Shown: positions 19,177 through 28,501 of the stretch, in pieces
Numbering within the stretch: the first letter of the stretch is position 1
Layout of the letters: the number at the start of each line of letters is the position of its first letter
Assembly (NCBI GenBank): GCA_016342495.1
Contig: JAEIOG010000022.1
Coordinates: 1-58,998 of the forward strand
Direction: 5' to 3'
DNA: 58,998 nucleotides
Origin: Phycisphaerae bacterium
GTDB taxonomy: Bacteria > Planctomycetota > Phycisphaerae > Sedimentisphaerales > SM23-30
Program-made: the position numbers and the translations under genes
Notes under the pieces: model-generated
The model's input: only the letters and a program-made list of their open reading frames with translations
What the model was told of the DNA's origin: nothing
The model's database searches: none

Positions 19177-21015
19177 TTATTCACAAGCTGAATTTGGCAC
19201 AAGATTGCAATCCAACCAGCCTGCTGCAAAAATAGCAAAATCAGTTAATGATACAACACAATCACCATCAAAATCATATACAGGTGGATTGACACAAACT
19301 GAACCGCCCTGGACATCGATGTATAGACCAGCAATATCTTCGGCATTCAATGCTGCATTATAAATACGCACATCATCAATCAGACCATCCCAATAACTTG
19401 AAGGTACTTCACCATCAAGTTTGCAACCGATAGCTAAGACTTGATTGGTAACATTCAATGTGCCATCATAATCACGAGCCTGGCCAACTTCTACTCCATT
19501 GCGATAGAGTCTAATCTTTTCGCCATCAGCAACACCAGCAGTGAACTGCCATTGCCCTGTTGGGAATAATTGTTGTTCAGTAACTCTAACACTTGGTGCA
19601 GCCGCTGGGCCTGCTTCAAAATCAAGGGTTCCATTGCCACTATTAAGGCCAAAATGGAATTGTCCAGGCCAATTTTTAGCGATACTTGCCCAGGTAGGAG
19701 TAGTTCTGGCATAAACCCAGGCTGTAACGGTAACTCTGGCATTTTGCGGATAGTTCACAGGAATGGTTACATAATCACCATTACCATCAAGGTCTATTGC
19801 CTGGCCGATTTTACCTTCTGCAATTACTGTATCACCAACAAAAGCACCATCACTGTTATAGGAAGTAGAATCACTGGCATCAGTATCAAATGTCCAATGG
19901 CCAACCAATGCTTTAACATCAACAAATGCGGTACGTGAATCAACTGATCGACCATTTATATCAAGTGTGATTGAACAAGTAAAATCGCCGCCATCATTAG
20001 GGTCTGTGGCTTCAACAGTTAAAGAAGCAGTATCAATACCGCTAAAGGCCAAATCGCTGCTAGTCAGCAATTCACCATCTTTTGACCAGGCATAACTTAA
20101 GCCTTCGGCATTACCAGTAAATGGATTTATTGCCGAAGCGGTCAAAATTGTGCTTTCGCCAGGCCAAATCGAAGCATCAGCCGGATAGTCCATATCTGCC
20201 ATAGGAATGGATAAAACTGTATTGAATGCCCATACATCGCCTGTAATCACACCACCGGTGGTGACTTCATCAACACGCCATGAATACATGAAATCACGAG
20301 ACAATTCTGCAGCTGGGGTAAAAGAAGCTGGGCTGGATGCATCAATAGTTGCTACCAGATACAAATTGGGGTCATCAATAGAACCATTAGTCATATAAAC
20401 TTTGTGTTGGGTTACTGTAGGGCCACTAGCTGGGACCCAACTAAGACTCGCATCAACAGCAACATTTTTGGCCAGGTTAGCTGGAGTTGGATCGCCAGCT
20501 TTAGGGACTACATCCTCGTATAATTCCATCTCAGAAAATCCAAGAAGATTGCCACTACCATTATTTAAAGACATATCTAATCTGTAAATTGGAAATGCAA
20601 TATTATTATCACAAGTAAATTCTTTTAAGGTAAACGTTGTTGTCCATTCTATACCAGTCTGAGTATCAACAACAACCCAGTTTTCTCCATCATAAGAACC
20701 GAGCAGTTGCCAGTCCTTAGGAGAACGGTCCGGTGCATCATTTGCAGACCTGATGGTATATTTAGAAATGGCATAACCTTTATTGTCTGCAAACTGATAT
20801 TGAATCCAACCAGTTGTAGTAAAACTCGTAAGCCATTTGGTGTACTGACTATTATCAAAAGCCTTTGGCCCACTTTCCCCATCGCCGATTTGCGAACTGA
20901 CAGAAATAATACCACTACCGACAGGATCAGTTCGGTCAATCCATTCAGCTTGTAATAAGCCAGACATACCAATAAGCATGATCAAGCTAACAAATGTTAA
21001 CAATCTTTTTTTCAT
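19177..21015 (-). CDS. Secreted discoidin / Ig-like / LamG / dockerin-like protein (paralogue)
   Basis: 612 residues, signal peptide about 1-23, discoidin-like domain (about 25-158), fibronectin-like part (FMYSWRVDEVTTGG), Ig-like domain (GGDFTCSITLDING), LamG-like domain starting near 367 (LVGHWTFDTDASD) and a dockerin-like end (DFDGDCVVSLTDFAIFAAGWL). A strong AAAGGAG lies 7 bases before the ATG. Only 60 bp without an obvious terminator separate it from the downstream paralogue (17212-19116), so the pair may be one transcript. The two differ mainly in Ig and LamG sequence. Confidence 0.87.
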   Translation of the reverse strand: MKKRLLTFVSLIMLIGMSGLLQAEWIDRTDPVGSGIISVSSQIGDGESGPKAFDNSQYTKWLTSFTTTGWIQYQFADNKGYAISKYTIRSANDAPDRSPKDWQLLGSYDGENWVVVDTQTGIEWTTTFTLKEFTCDNNIAFPIYRLDMSLNNGSGNLLGFSEMELYEDVVPKAGDPTPANLAKNVAVDASLSWVPASGPTVTQHKVYMTNGSIDDPNLYLVATIDASSPASFTPAAELSRDFMYSWRVDEVTTGGVITGDVWAFNTVLSIPMADMDYPADASIWPGESTILTASAINPFTGNAEGLSYAWSKDGELLTSSDLAFSGIDTASLTVEATDPNDGGDFTCSITLDINGRSVDSRTAFVDVKALVGHWTFDTDASDSTSYNSDGAFVGDTVIAEGKIGQAIDLDGNGDYVTIPVNYPQNARVTVTAWVYARTTPTWASIAKNWPGQFHFGLNSGNGTLDFEAGPAAAPSVRVTEQQLFPTGQWQFTAGVADGEKIRLYRNGVEVGQARDYDGTLNVTNQVLAIGCKLDGEVPSSYWDGLIDDVRIYNAALNAEDIAGLYIDVQGGSVCVNPPVYDFDGDCVVSLTDFAIFAAGWLDCNLVPNSACE

Positions 21016-21155
21016 TTTGTTACTCCTTTAATTTTTTACATTAATTTAGAAATATACTATATCAAACAACAATAGACCCAAGATCACTGCATACTCACTC
21101 CTCCTTCATGAAATTTAAACATTAAACATTTTCCACCTGATTACAGTTAAATTAT

Positions 21156-21962
21156 TTATGGTTTGGGCCAACCACGTCCCAGATAGGCAGCATCTTCCTT
21201 GCCTTCTTGTGTTGTTGGTACTAGCCCACCCCAAGCATTATCTTTGTAATATTTAGTTACTTCAGCAGACCATTTGCGCCAATTCACACTGCCATCGCCA
21301 TAAGCCAGATTACATCCGCCACTATGCCAAACGGTCAATGGATCCGAAAATACATAACTTTTTGTGTAAAAAGTCCACGAATCAATATTAAATCCACGCG
21401 AGTCATTTTCTTCGATAAATACATATTTTTCGCTAGGACGTTTTAGTTGGCTAAGTTTCTTAAAGCATAGCCAATCACCCTGTCCGGTTATTACATTGGT
21501 ACCCCAATGGCCATTGAGAGCGTCAGGCATCGAATATGTTCGAAAATTTAATTTATCACTGGGGCAATGCACTAACTCCGGATCCTGTATATACTTAAAG
21601 AGAGAACCACGACGGATACCTTCTTCTCGCTCTTTGGAAAACATAGGTAGCAATTTAGCTGTTGCTAATGGTAACACCGGGCCAGATCCATCTAATTTCC
21701 ATGGAGCCCATGCCCAATCACTTTCATCTCCAAACATACTTACCCCCTGACGATTATTACTCCAACTGCCAGGCATATTATCATTATTATCCATAGCATA
21801 CATCTGCCAACAAGTAACCAACTGTTTCATTCTTGTCATACAAACGGTACGTTTTGCCTGCTCACGTGCTTTAGACAGAGCTGGCATTAGTATACTCACT
21901 AATAAAGCAATAATTGAAATTACCACAAGCAATTCAATCAATGTAAATGCTTTCTTCTTCAT
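21156..21962 (-). CDS. Type II secretion pseudopilin-like protein with H-X9-DG tail motif
   Basis: 268 residues from the ATG at 21962, chosen because GGAGG lies 8 bases upstream and the product then starts directly with the prepilin leader [20 protein letters not shown]; the longer frame (to 22019) adds an unsuitable N-terminus. Cleavage is expected before the F of FTLIELL and the N-terminal helix anchors the protein in the membrane. The C-terminus has [14 protein letters not shown], which fits the H-X9-DG motif of the pilin-like family expanded in Planctomycetes and Lentisphaerae. The globular part has cysteines at CPSDK and elsewhere. These proteins are numerous per genome and their individual roles are unknown. 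Confidence 0.9.
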   Translation of the reverse strand: MKKKAFTLIELLVVISIIALLVSILMPALSKAREQAKRTVCMTRMKQLVTCWQMYAMDNNDNMPGSWSNNRQGVSMFGDESDWAWAPWKLDGSGPVLPLATAKLLPMFSKEREEGIRRGSLFKYIQDPELVHCPSDKLNFRTYSMPDALNGHWGTNVITGQGDWLCFKKLSQLKRPSEKYVFIEENDSRGFNIDSWTFYTKSYVFSDPLTVWHSGGCNLAYGDGSVNWRKWSAEVTKYYKDNAWGGLVPTTQEGKEDAAYLGRGWPKP

Positions 21963-22046
21963 TAAAAAAACCTCCAAATTAAAAAATGTTCTTAACGTAA
22001 AACCTTTAACAATAAGCATTTGCGACCATTTACAATTTGGCTATTG

Positions 22047-22166
22047 CAGATAACAAGAATTATCTGTAGAATAAACACTATCGTTATGGTGATTAATTCA
22101 TCACACGATTAGCCAGGCCTGTCAGTGGTCGGTCGCCAAACTTATCCACTGACTCGCCTTTTTTTG
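22047..22166 (+). ncRNA. Three consecutive hairpins ending in a T7 run (candidate sRNA or leader structure)
   Basis: Stems CAGATAA/TTATCTG (22047-22053 with 22060-22066), GTGAT/ATCAC (22089-22093 with 22100-22104) and GTCAGTGG/CCACTGAC (22121-22128 with 22146-22153). The last is followed on the plus strand by seven T. The flanking genes are on the minus strand, so this terminator-like end points the opposite way. It could be a small plus-strand RNA antisense to the leader of the pseudopilin gene, or simply leader structure in the minus-strand transcript. Confidence 0.3.
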
Positions 22167-22184
22167 TATCAAAATCTAACTTAC

Positions 22185-23861
22185 CTATTGAAAACCTTCG
22201 ATAGGCTCTAATTGTAAGATTGGCTTTGCAAAGATAGACCAATCAGCATAATTCAAACCGTCATCCGTACAAACCAAGGTTAAAAAACGTTCATTATCAC
22301 TTAGTTCAACTGCGATATCGAAAAGTCTTGTTCCTGTCCAGCTGGCAACTTTTTCAAATTTAACCTGACCATCGACAATAATAAAATATTTCACACTTAC
22401 AGACTGCTCATCATAAATTGTTGTCGCATCGATAATGCCGCCGACGGCTTTGAAACTTCGTATTTTCGAACCAGGGTTCGCCTGCCTGATAGCGTCAAGA
22501 TCAAATGTGATTCCAGCATTGCTATGCATACAAATTAAAGGAGTATTTTCATCACCATATTTTTTACCATTAATAGCCAAGGGCTGAGGATCATCATAAT
22601 CACTCATATTGATTTTAGGATTATTGCATATTGGGGTATAAAAGAAATTATTCGTTGCCGGTATTGCAGAACAATAATGTCTTGCCGAACTGACCTGTAC
22701 CGCACCATGGGAGCCATCAGGGACAAAAACTCCATCAATAAACTTAGAATCTCTAACTAAAACATATCTACCTGTCCCTTGAATGGCTTGTTCATCTGAT
22801 TGATAAATACGATCTCCGGTTCGCATGTCTATCCCTTCATACAGATTGCCTGTGCCATAACCACTGCCACCACCTAAGACATCTGCTAAGTCCAATTTTT
22901 CACCAGGCACACTATTAACTATGCCTTGTGGTAAATCCCGAACAAAACCACTGGCCTGATATTTGCAGCTGACTACTTTGCCATTAGAATCTTTAGCAGC
23001 CTTGCCAGATGACAAAAACGCAGTCCCCATACCAGCCCTGAAATCAACTTTACCTCGAAACACATGAGCTTCAGTCTGGCCAGAATCGCTGACTGAAACA
23101 GCAAACTCAGTGCCATAATCAACGATAGATGCCCGATCAGTACGAACGGTAAAACCAATTGCTTCACGGGGAACCGTCGCGGTTAATATTCCACTGGCAA
23201 GATACATTCTACCTGCATCTTCCAATCCTATTTCACATGGAGCCTGCAATAAAACCACGGCACCATCTTTAAATCTTATTTTCGCAAAACCTTTTTTAAG
23301 TTTCAACGTATTTCCTGCATAAAGCTTTTCAGCTATAGCCACCGGGGTTTCCCATACCGCATTTGCATGATCTTCCAGTATCGCAATAACTGAATTTGCA
23401 TTACCTCTGCTTGAGTTCGGCAAAAGAGGTCTTTTTTCAATCAATGTAAGTAAAAGTGCCACACCAATAATTGCCATGATTGCCCCGGCGATACGCAAAA
23501 TTCCAATAACAGAAACTTGATACCTAAGTGGTGTCGAGATTTTCTTGCCTGAGGCTTTCTTCTGTTGATCTTGCTCGATGATCTGGACAGCCCGATCTTT
23601 TTGATGCTCAGTTTCGATAATTGCAGCCAACAAAGCCTTTGAAGTATATTCTTCAGCAGAATCCTCACAGACAATATCTTTAGCAACGCTATCCAGATCG
23701 CTAAGACCATCATCAAGAATCATAAAATCAACATAATGTTGTGCAACTTGTGGATCACTGATAATAGCTTGATTTAATTGTTCAAATTCATCTGGATCAA
23801 TAGTGTTTTCCTGAGCCTTAATAAAAAGCTCATTATATTTATGAATATCCTTATTGTCCAT
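22185..23861 (-). CDS. FecR-domain membrane protein with C-terminal NPCBM-like domain
   Basis: 558 residues: cytoplasmic N-terminal part (1-115, YNELFIKAQENTIDPDEFEQLN, as in FecR/anti-sigma proteins of Planctomycetes), one membrane helix (about 117-140), a FecR domain (about 165-290, with LYAGNTLKLKKGFAKIRFKDG and VVDYGTEFAVSV-like segments) and a C-terminal NPCBM-like carbohydrate-binding region (about 460-550, TLVCTDDGLNYADW). The ATG overlaps the stop of the sigma factor gene by one base, with GAGGAG upstream, so the two are coupled. It probably senses an extracytoplasmic signal, perhaps a sugar, and controls the sigma factor; this is inferred from position. Confidence 0.85.
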   Translation of the reverse strand: MDNKDIHKYNELFIKAQENTIDPDEFEQLNQAIISDPQVAQHYVDFMILDDGLSDLDSVAKDIVCEDSAEEYTSKALLAAIIETEHQKDRAVQIIEQDQQKKASGKKISTPLRYQVSVIGILRIAGAIMAIIGVALLLTLIEKRPLLPNSSRGNANSVIAILEDHANAVWETPVAIAEKLYAGNTLKLKKGFAKIRFKDGAVVLLQAPCEIGLEDAGRMYLASGILTATVPREAIGFTVRTDRASIVDYGTEFAVSVSDSGQTEAHVFRGKVDFRAGMGTAFLSSGKAAKDSNGKVVSCKYQASGFVRDLPQGIVNSVPGEKLDLADVLGGGSGYGTGNLYEGIDMRTGDRIYQSDEQAIQGTGRYVLVRDSKFIDGVFVPDGSHGAVQVSSARHYCSAIPATNNFFYTPICNNPKINMSDYDDPQPLAINGKKYGDENTPLICMHSNAGITFDLDAIRQANPGSKIRSFKAVGGIIDATTIYDEQSVSVKYFIIVDGQVKFEKVASWTGTRLFDIAVELSDNERFLTLVCTDDGLNYADWSIFAKPILQLEPIEGFQ

Positions 23862-24418
23862 TATTCACTCTCCTCAGCCTTCAGTGTCTTAAATACACAG
23901 TTCTGAAGTGTTAAATGAATCCGAGAAAACGCTTTATATATGCCATCAACTGAACGGTTGACTTTCTCTGCGATACTAGAAGCTTTCAGTTCCTGAACAT
24001 ATCTCATATTAATCAAATTACGGTCATCCTGATTTAATTTTGTAACACACGTATCTAATACGTGCAAACGCTCTTGTATCCTGTCAGAGACCGCATCATG
24101 GCATCTGCTGATCTCATCTAGTGCACCATCGGTAAAACATAAACGGCTGCCCTTTTGCTTACGGCAATACTTCAATACCTGAAATCTTGCTATTCGGGCA
24201 CCCCAAGCACCAAAATCACTACCTGGACGAAAATCATCCTTTTTCCGCCACATAACCAAGGCAGTTTCCTGCATCACATCTTCAGCATAAGGCTTATAAG
24301 GAATGAGCATATGAATAATCCCATAAATCTTCTTCTGATGTCTTGTCAGAAGACTGATAAACTGATCATTACCCAAACTCTCTGATCCATCATTTTTAAT
24401 GAATGACTGTTCCGTCAT
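23861..24418 (-). CDS. ECF-type RNA polymerase sigma factor
   Basis: 185 residues from the ATG at 24418, chosen over that at 24424 because GGAG is 7 bases away from it and only one base from the other. Region 2 spans about 22-95 (DVMQETALVMWRKKDDF, typical -10 recognition helix) and region 4 about 122-178 (LNQDDRNLINMRYVQ, then a helix-turn-helix SIAEKVNRSVDGIYKAFSRI). It belongs to the Rhodopirellula/Verrucomicrobium-type sigma-70 family found beside FecR genes. It is the first gene of a minus-strand set including a FecR protein, a pseudopilin and discoidin proteins, which it may help express. Confidence 0.92.
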   Translation of the reverse strand: MTEQSFIKNDGSESLGNDQFISLLTRHQKKIYGIIHMLIPYKPYAEDVMQETALVMWRKKDDFRPGSDFGAWGARIARFQVLKYCRKQKGSRLCFTDGALDEISRCHDAVSDRIQERLHVLDTCVTKLNQDDRNLINMRYVQELKASSIAEKVNRSVDGIYKAFSRIHLTLQNCVFKTLKAEESE

Positions 24419-24518
24419 TACCATGCTCCAAAGATGTAGATCATATTTACATTATGCTAATATCATAAGTAAATAAAACCTGAAGATGAAAATCGTTAAA
24501 ACTTTTTTTTTATTGGGC

Positions 24519-24547
24519 TAATAGCTCTTCCTGAGGGAAAACTATTA
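24519..24547. other. Weak hairpin between the mannosidase and sigma factor genes
   Basis: TAATAG (24519-24524) and CTATTA (24542-24547) enclose an inner TTCC/GGGAA pairing. There is no T-tract on the correct side for the alpha-mannosidase transcript (stop 24606), although a run of T lies just beyond on the plus strand. The remainder of 24425-24605 shows no gene and should contain the sigma factor promoter. Confidence 0.3.
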
Positions 24548-24605
24548 ACTCCCCATTACATAAGTACATGCAAAACAACAACTTATACCACATCTAACTT
24601 GTAAT

Positions 24606-27600
24606 TCATTCAGCTTCAATAATATCTATTTCTGTCAAAAAAGTGCCTTCGCCCCGGTCAGGCAATAGCAAAAGCAAATAGCGGTATTTAAGATCTTTGC
24701 CAGCAAAATCAACGCTTGAACAATGAATGCCGCCATCACCAAGTACTTTAGTGTCTACAGTTGCAAGATATTGCCATCCATTTTCGCTATTGTTAAAATC
24801 TTTAGCCGGTGGAGTTTCGGCATTGCTACCCCAAAGGAGAAATACCTGCGGAGCACGATTAGATTTATGCCAGGAATAGGTATTCATCTTATCGATAGCA
24901 ATGGATTTCTTCAGGTCAATAAACAACCTTGCTTCAGATCCATCAAACCACACATTATTAGAGGTATCATCGCTATTATTTGCCTTTTTGCCATCACTTA
25001 ATCTTGGAAGATCAATACCTCTACTGCCTGAGTTATGATGGGGACGGGCAAATTTACCGGATCTGACATATTGAATTACTATATCATTATCTGAGACATA
25101 GTCATCGGATTTTGGAGCACCTTCGCTAAGTTCATCATAATCATCTTTGACACATTGAGTAGAAACTTTAGCACAAGGGACCATAGTTTCAGTAACATAA
25201 ACCGGTTCAACATGTATAACACGAAGATCGACTGGGCCAAAATTATCGAAGGTATCATAAAGAGAAGCTGCTGGAGTGGTAACAATATTTGGATTATCTG
25301 CTACAGTCATAGCGAAAACTTTAATGCCTGAATCATCTGGCAAGGTTACACTGCTCATATTGGCATTCAATGGCAATTCATATTTGAAAAGATAAGTGAA
25401 ATGATAAGCCTCATTCTTTCCATTGCTGTCATGGCGATGCTTAGTGAAAAAAGCAATATTGTCACGCTTAATATAAGCTGTATCCAGTCCTGTACAAAAC
25501 TCATTGCCACGAAAATCAACTCTGCCAAATTTATTTGACCAGAGACGTTTGTCATATTGGCCAACGAAACCATTATAAGCCTGAATAGTCAACGGATAGC
25601 TTACATTACCAAGTTTAAATGATGTAGCAGTGTCCTCGCTGGCAGCGGCAAGAATATAAAGACGATTGAAATTACCTCGCGGAAGCTTTATGGTTTGACC
25701 TTTGCACGCAATGGCATTGTTGCTATCGCCAGAGCCAAGTTTAAAATCAACTGATTCGCAGGTAAGGGTTTTGGGCATAAGTTCAGCTGGGATATTCACA
25801 CCTGAAGCATCCATAGAATCTTTGGAAGGTTCAGTATCATTGCTCATCACATCAACATTATAAGCTAATGCTAAAGGCTTCGAGATTGCTCTGGTAAGCT
25901 TAACAGGTGCCTCATTGAATTTGACCGCGAAAGAACGTATGCCAAATTTACCCATTGAGAATTTCAATTTGCCATCAACAACAAATGCCGGAGCAATTCG
26001 ACGTTCCTGGCCATCAACTTCATAGGCATCTGCAATTCCAGTCAGGCTGGAAAGATTACTTGAAGGAGTTCTTTGACCCCATAGTTCCTGGAAACGAATA
26101 ATAGTATAGTCTGAATCCTCAGCCTTTTTGACTGCGGTAATCTCAATTTGTTCGGTGTCAATATTGAGCATAGAAAACTCACGGCCCAGTTTGCCGGTAT
26201 GCTTGCTGCTATTAAAAGCACGCAGAGGCTGATTGAGACGCTTGGCATGCCAATCTGAACCTGCTGACTGCCAGCTTTCTTGATGACCAAGTACAGCATA
26301 AGTCATTTCGTGGCGACCCCAGTCCTGATAATTTTGTTCTTTATAACCACCACGTGCATATGGAGTAAACAGCAGGGTTAATCGCAATTCGCTAGCCGAT
26401 GGCTTGTCAGAACCAAATTTACAATCTTCCATAATCGTTACGCCATAATCACCTGAAGCATCAGTCAAATCAAACCATTGGTGCGAAGGCACTTCATATT
26501 TTTTGGGATCATTAGTGCTACGTTGTATTTTACCAAGACCTTGATTATAGGTAGCCATTTCATTGCTTACTGTGAGCGGGAATGAAGCTTTAAGTGAACA
26601 TTTTTGAGATTGCCAATCTATAAAATTCTTGAATTCAACACGTCTGCCTGACTCGCCAGCAGACAAGCTAACAGTCTGGGTAAAGAAAGAATCACGGGCT
26701 TGGCGTTTAATTTGTAAAGCGACACGAGCTGGGCCATTTTCAACAATAGAAATAACAGCAGGACCATCAACATAGCCTTCGGGGGCATTTTTACGGTCAT
26801 TCCAATCCATATTCCAGGCCGGCCAACTTGCCGGGCATTCATAAAGAAATGCCAGTTTATGTTCAGATGCAAGTAATTCTTTTTTATTCTTTTTATCGAA
26901 TATGCTGGCTACGTTTCCATTAGCGGCAACGACAATTTTATAATATTCATTTTCTATGCTATTGGAGTTAATGCTAAGATTGGATTCGATTTCGCAATTT
27001 TTGTTTGTCGACTGAACATCATAAACACTATAGCTGACTGCTGGGACATTTGCCGTAAAAACAATCGTTGTTTTGCCATTTTTGCGTGAAATAATTTGGC
27101 TGGGAACTTCATTATTATTAGCATCAAAAACTTTAACTGCCTTTGGACTGGTAGCAAGCTCAGCTTCAACAATATCTTCACGCGCTACAGCTAACGGGTT
27201 ATAAACGACAACTGGCTGACCTTTGACATTGGTATCCAGAACCCGGCTAAGGGATGCAGTGGAATCTTCAAGCACTGAAGCAAAACCATTAAGGGCAATA
27301 ACTTCATCATTTTCAGAATAGTCATAAGCTTTAGGAATACAAGTTCCCGGCATAATATCGTGCATCTGAGATGAAAGAACGCGGTGCCAGGAATTATAGA
27401 TTTTTTCTGTTGGATAATCATTTGCACCAAAGAATGCTGCAATAGTAGCAGAACGTTCAGCGGCGTCAGCGAGCATTTCATTTTTACGGTTCCAGCGTTT
27501 CATATAAGACTGTGAAGTGATCGACCCAGCCGAATGTTCAGTCAGTAGCAGGTCACCTTTGTAAGTTGGTAAAGAAGCACGCTGATCAGCGTTGATATCG

Positions 27601-28478
27601 AGATACATTTGATCTGAAGGAACAAAAACAGGGGTAAATAGTGCATCGGGATTTGAAAGACTATTAGTATAATTTTCAATATCTTCGGATCGTGGTGCCC
27701 CACCGGTATCACCTACGCCATAATAATGATAGTCAGCGAATAAACCATAATTCATCCCATTCTCATTAATCCGGTTAGCCCATTGTTTATTAGTATCAAC
27801 ACGCCCTTTTATTGAACCCGTATATGCCCCTGGATTAAAAGCAGTAATAACAGAATTGCCGTCAGGGCCTTCCCAAACGCCAACATTATATGGGATGCCA
27901 TTAGCTGAACCCCAGGTGAGTTTTTGTGTCGAAAAGCCTTTGAGCCCGCAATGTGCCCAGATAGAAGGCATCGAAGACTGGAAACCAAAACAATCAGGAA
28001 GGATAAAGTCATAAGATTCCACACCAAATTCTCTGCGGAAATACTGATTACCATATAATACTTGGCGGATAATCGATTCTGGCGAAGGAATATTTACATC
28101 ACATTCATCTACAGAAGAACCCGAAACAAACCATCGCCCATCTTTGATATATCCTTTAACCTTTTCAAATTTGTCAGGATAATACTCTTCCATCATTTCA
28201 TAGCGACGTGAACCGGTAAAGTTAAAATTATATTCAGGGTATTTTTCAAAAGCAATAAAGTTTTGATCCAGAGTCTTTTTGATATATTCATCTACCGTGG
28301 TTTGATAATCCCAACGCCATTGCGTATCCAGATGAGAATAACCTACAACATATAGAGTTTTCTGATTTGCTAAATCAATTTTGGGTCTATTGTCGACATT
28401 ATCAGTACCAGCAAATAATATGGTTTGGACTAAAACTAAAAACAATAGAATTAATAACGGTTTACCTTGAGCTTTCAT
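24606..28478 (-). CDS. Exported GH38-family alpha-mannosidase with C-terminal binding domain
   Basis: 1290 residues with a signal peptide (about 1-23). The GH38 catalytic part opens with YSHLDTQWRWDY (His49 and Asp51, the usual metal ligands), and FILPDCFGFQSSMP places the likely nucleophile at Asp162. Downstream follow the three-helix region (SSQMHDIMPGTCIPKAYD, with a conserved His/Asp pair) and the beta-sandwich domains typical of GH38. The last ~160 residues (about 1130-1290) form a discoidin-like module, an addition absent in minimal family members. AAAGGA is 7 bases upstream. It starts 23 bp after the HPr-EI-IIA fusion, so it is the last gene of a PTS operon and probably releases mannose or mannosides outside the cytoplasm for uptake. 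Confidence 0.9.
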   Translation of the reverse strand: MKAQGKPLLILLFLVLVQTILFAGTDNVDNRPKIDLANQKTLYVVGYSHLDTQWRWDYQTTVDEYIKKTLDQNFIAFEKYPEYNFNFTGSRRYEMMEEYYPDKFEKVKGYIKDGRWFVSGSSVDECDVNIPSPESIIRQVLYGNQYFRREFGVESYDFILPDCFGFQSSMPSIWAHCGLKGFSTQKLTWGSANGIPYNVGVWEGPDGNSVITAFNPGAYTGSIKGRVDTNKQWANRINENGMNYGLFADYHYYGVGDTGGAPRSEDIENYTNSLSNPDALFTPVFVPSDQMYLDINADQRASLPTYKGDLLLTEHSAGSITSQSYMKRWNRKNEMLADAAERSATIAAFFGANDYPTEKIYNSWHRVLSSQMHDIMPGTCIPKAYDYSENDEVIALNGFASVLEDSTASLSRVLDTNVKGQPVVVYNPLAVAREDIVEAELATSPKAVKVFDANNNEVPSQIISRKNGKTTIVFTANVPAVSYSVYDVQSTNKNCEIESNLSINSNSIENEYYKIVVAANGNVASIFDKKNKKELLASEHKLAFLYECPASWPAWNMDWNDRKNAPEGYVDGPAVISIVENGPARVALQIKRQARDSFFTQTVSLSAGESGRRVEFKNFIDWQSQKCSLKASFPLTVSNEMATYNQGLGKIQRSTNDPKKYEVPSHQWFDLTDASGDYGVTIMEDCKFGSDKPSASELRLTLLFTPYARGGYKEQNYQDWGRHEMTYAVLGHQESWQSAGSDWHAKRLNQPLRAFNSSKHTGKLGREFSMLNIDTEQIEITAVKKAEDSDYTIIRFQELWGQRTPSSNLSSLTGIADAYEVDGQERRIAPAFVVDGKLKFSMGKFGIRSFAVKFNEAPVKLTRAISKPLALAYNVDVMSNDTEPSKDSMDASGVNIPAELMPKTLTCESVDFKLGSGDSNNAIACKGQTIKLPRGNFNRLYILAAASEDTATSFKLGNVSYPLTIQAYNGFVGQYDKRLWSNKFGRVDFRGNEFCTGLDTAYIKRDNIAFFTKHRHDSNGKNEAYHFTYLFKYELPLNANMSSVTLPDDSGIKVFAMTVADNPNIVTTPAASLYDTFDNFGPVDLRVIHVEPVYVTETMVPCAKVSTQCVKDDYDELSEGAPKSDDYVSDNDIVIQYVRSGKFARPHHNSGSRGIDLPRLSDGKKANNSDDTSNNVWFDGSEARLFIDLKKSIAIDKMNTYSWHKSNRAPQVFLLWGSNAETPPAKDFNNSENGWQYLATVDTKVLGDGGIHCSSVDFAGKDLKYRYLLLLLPDRGEGTFLTEIDIIEAE

Positions 28479-28501
28479 TTCAATTTCCTTTACTTTAAAT
28501 A

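Noticed and set aside
21085-21115. A strong GGAGGAG on the minus strand followed by ATG
   Set aside because: The frame is ATG CAG TGA, only two codons, so it does not support a gene.
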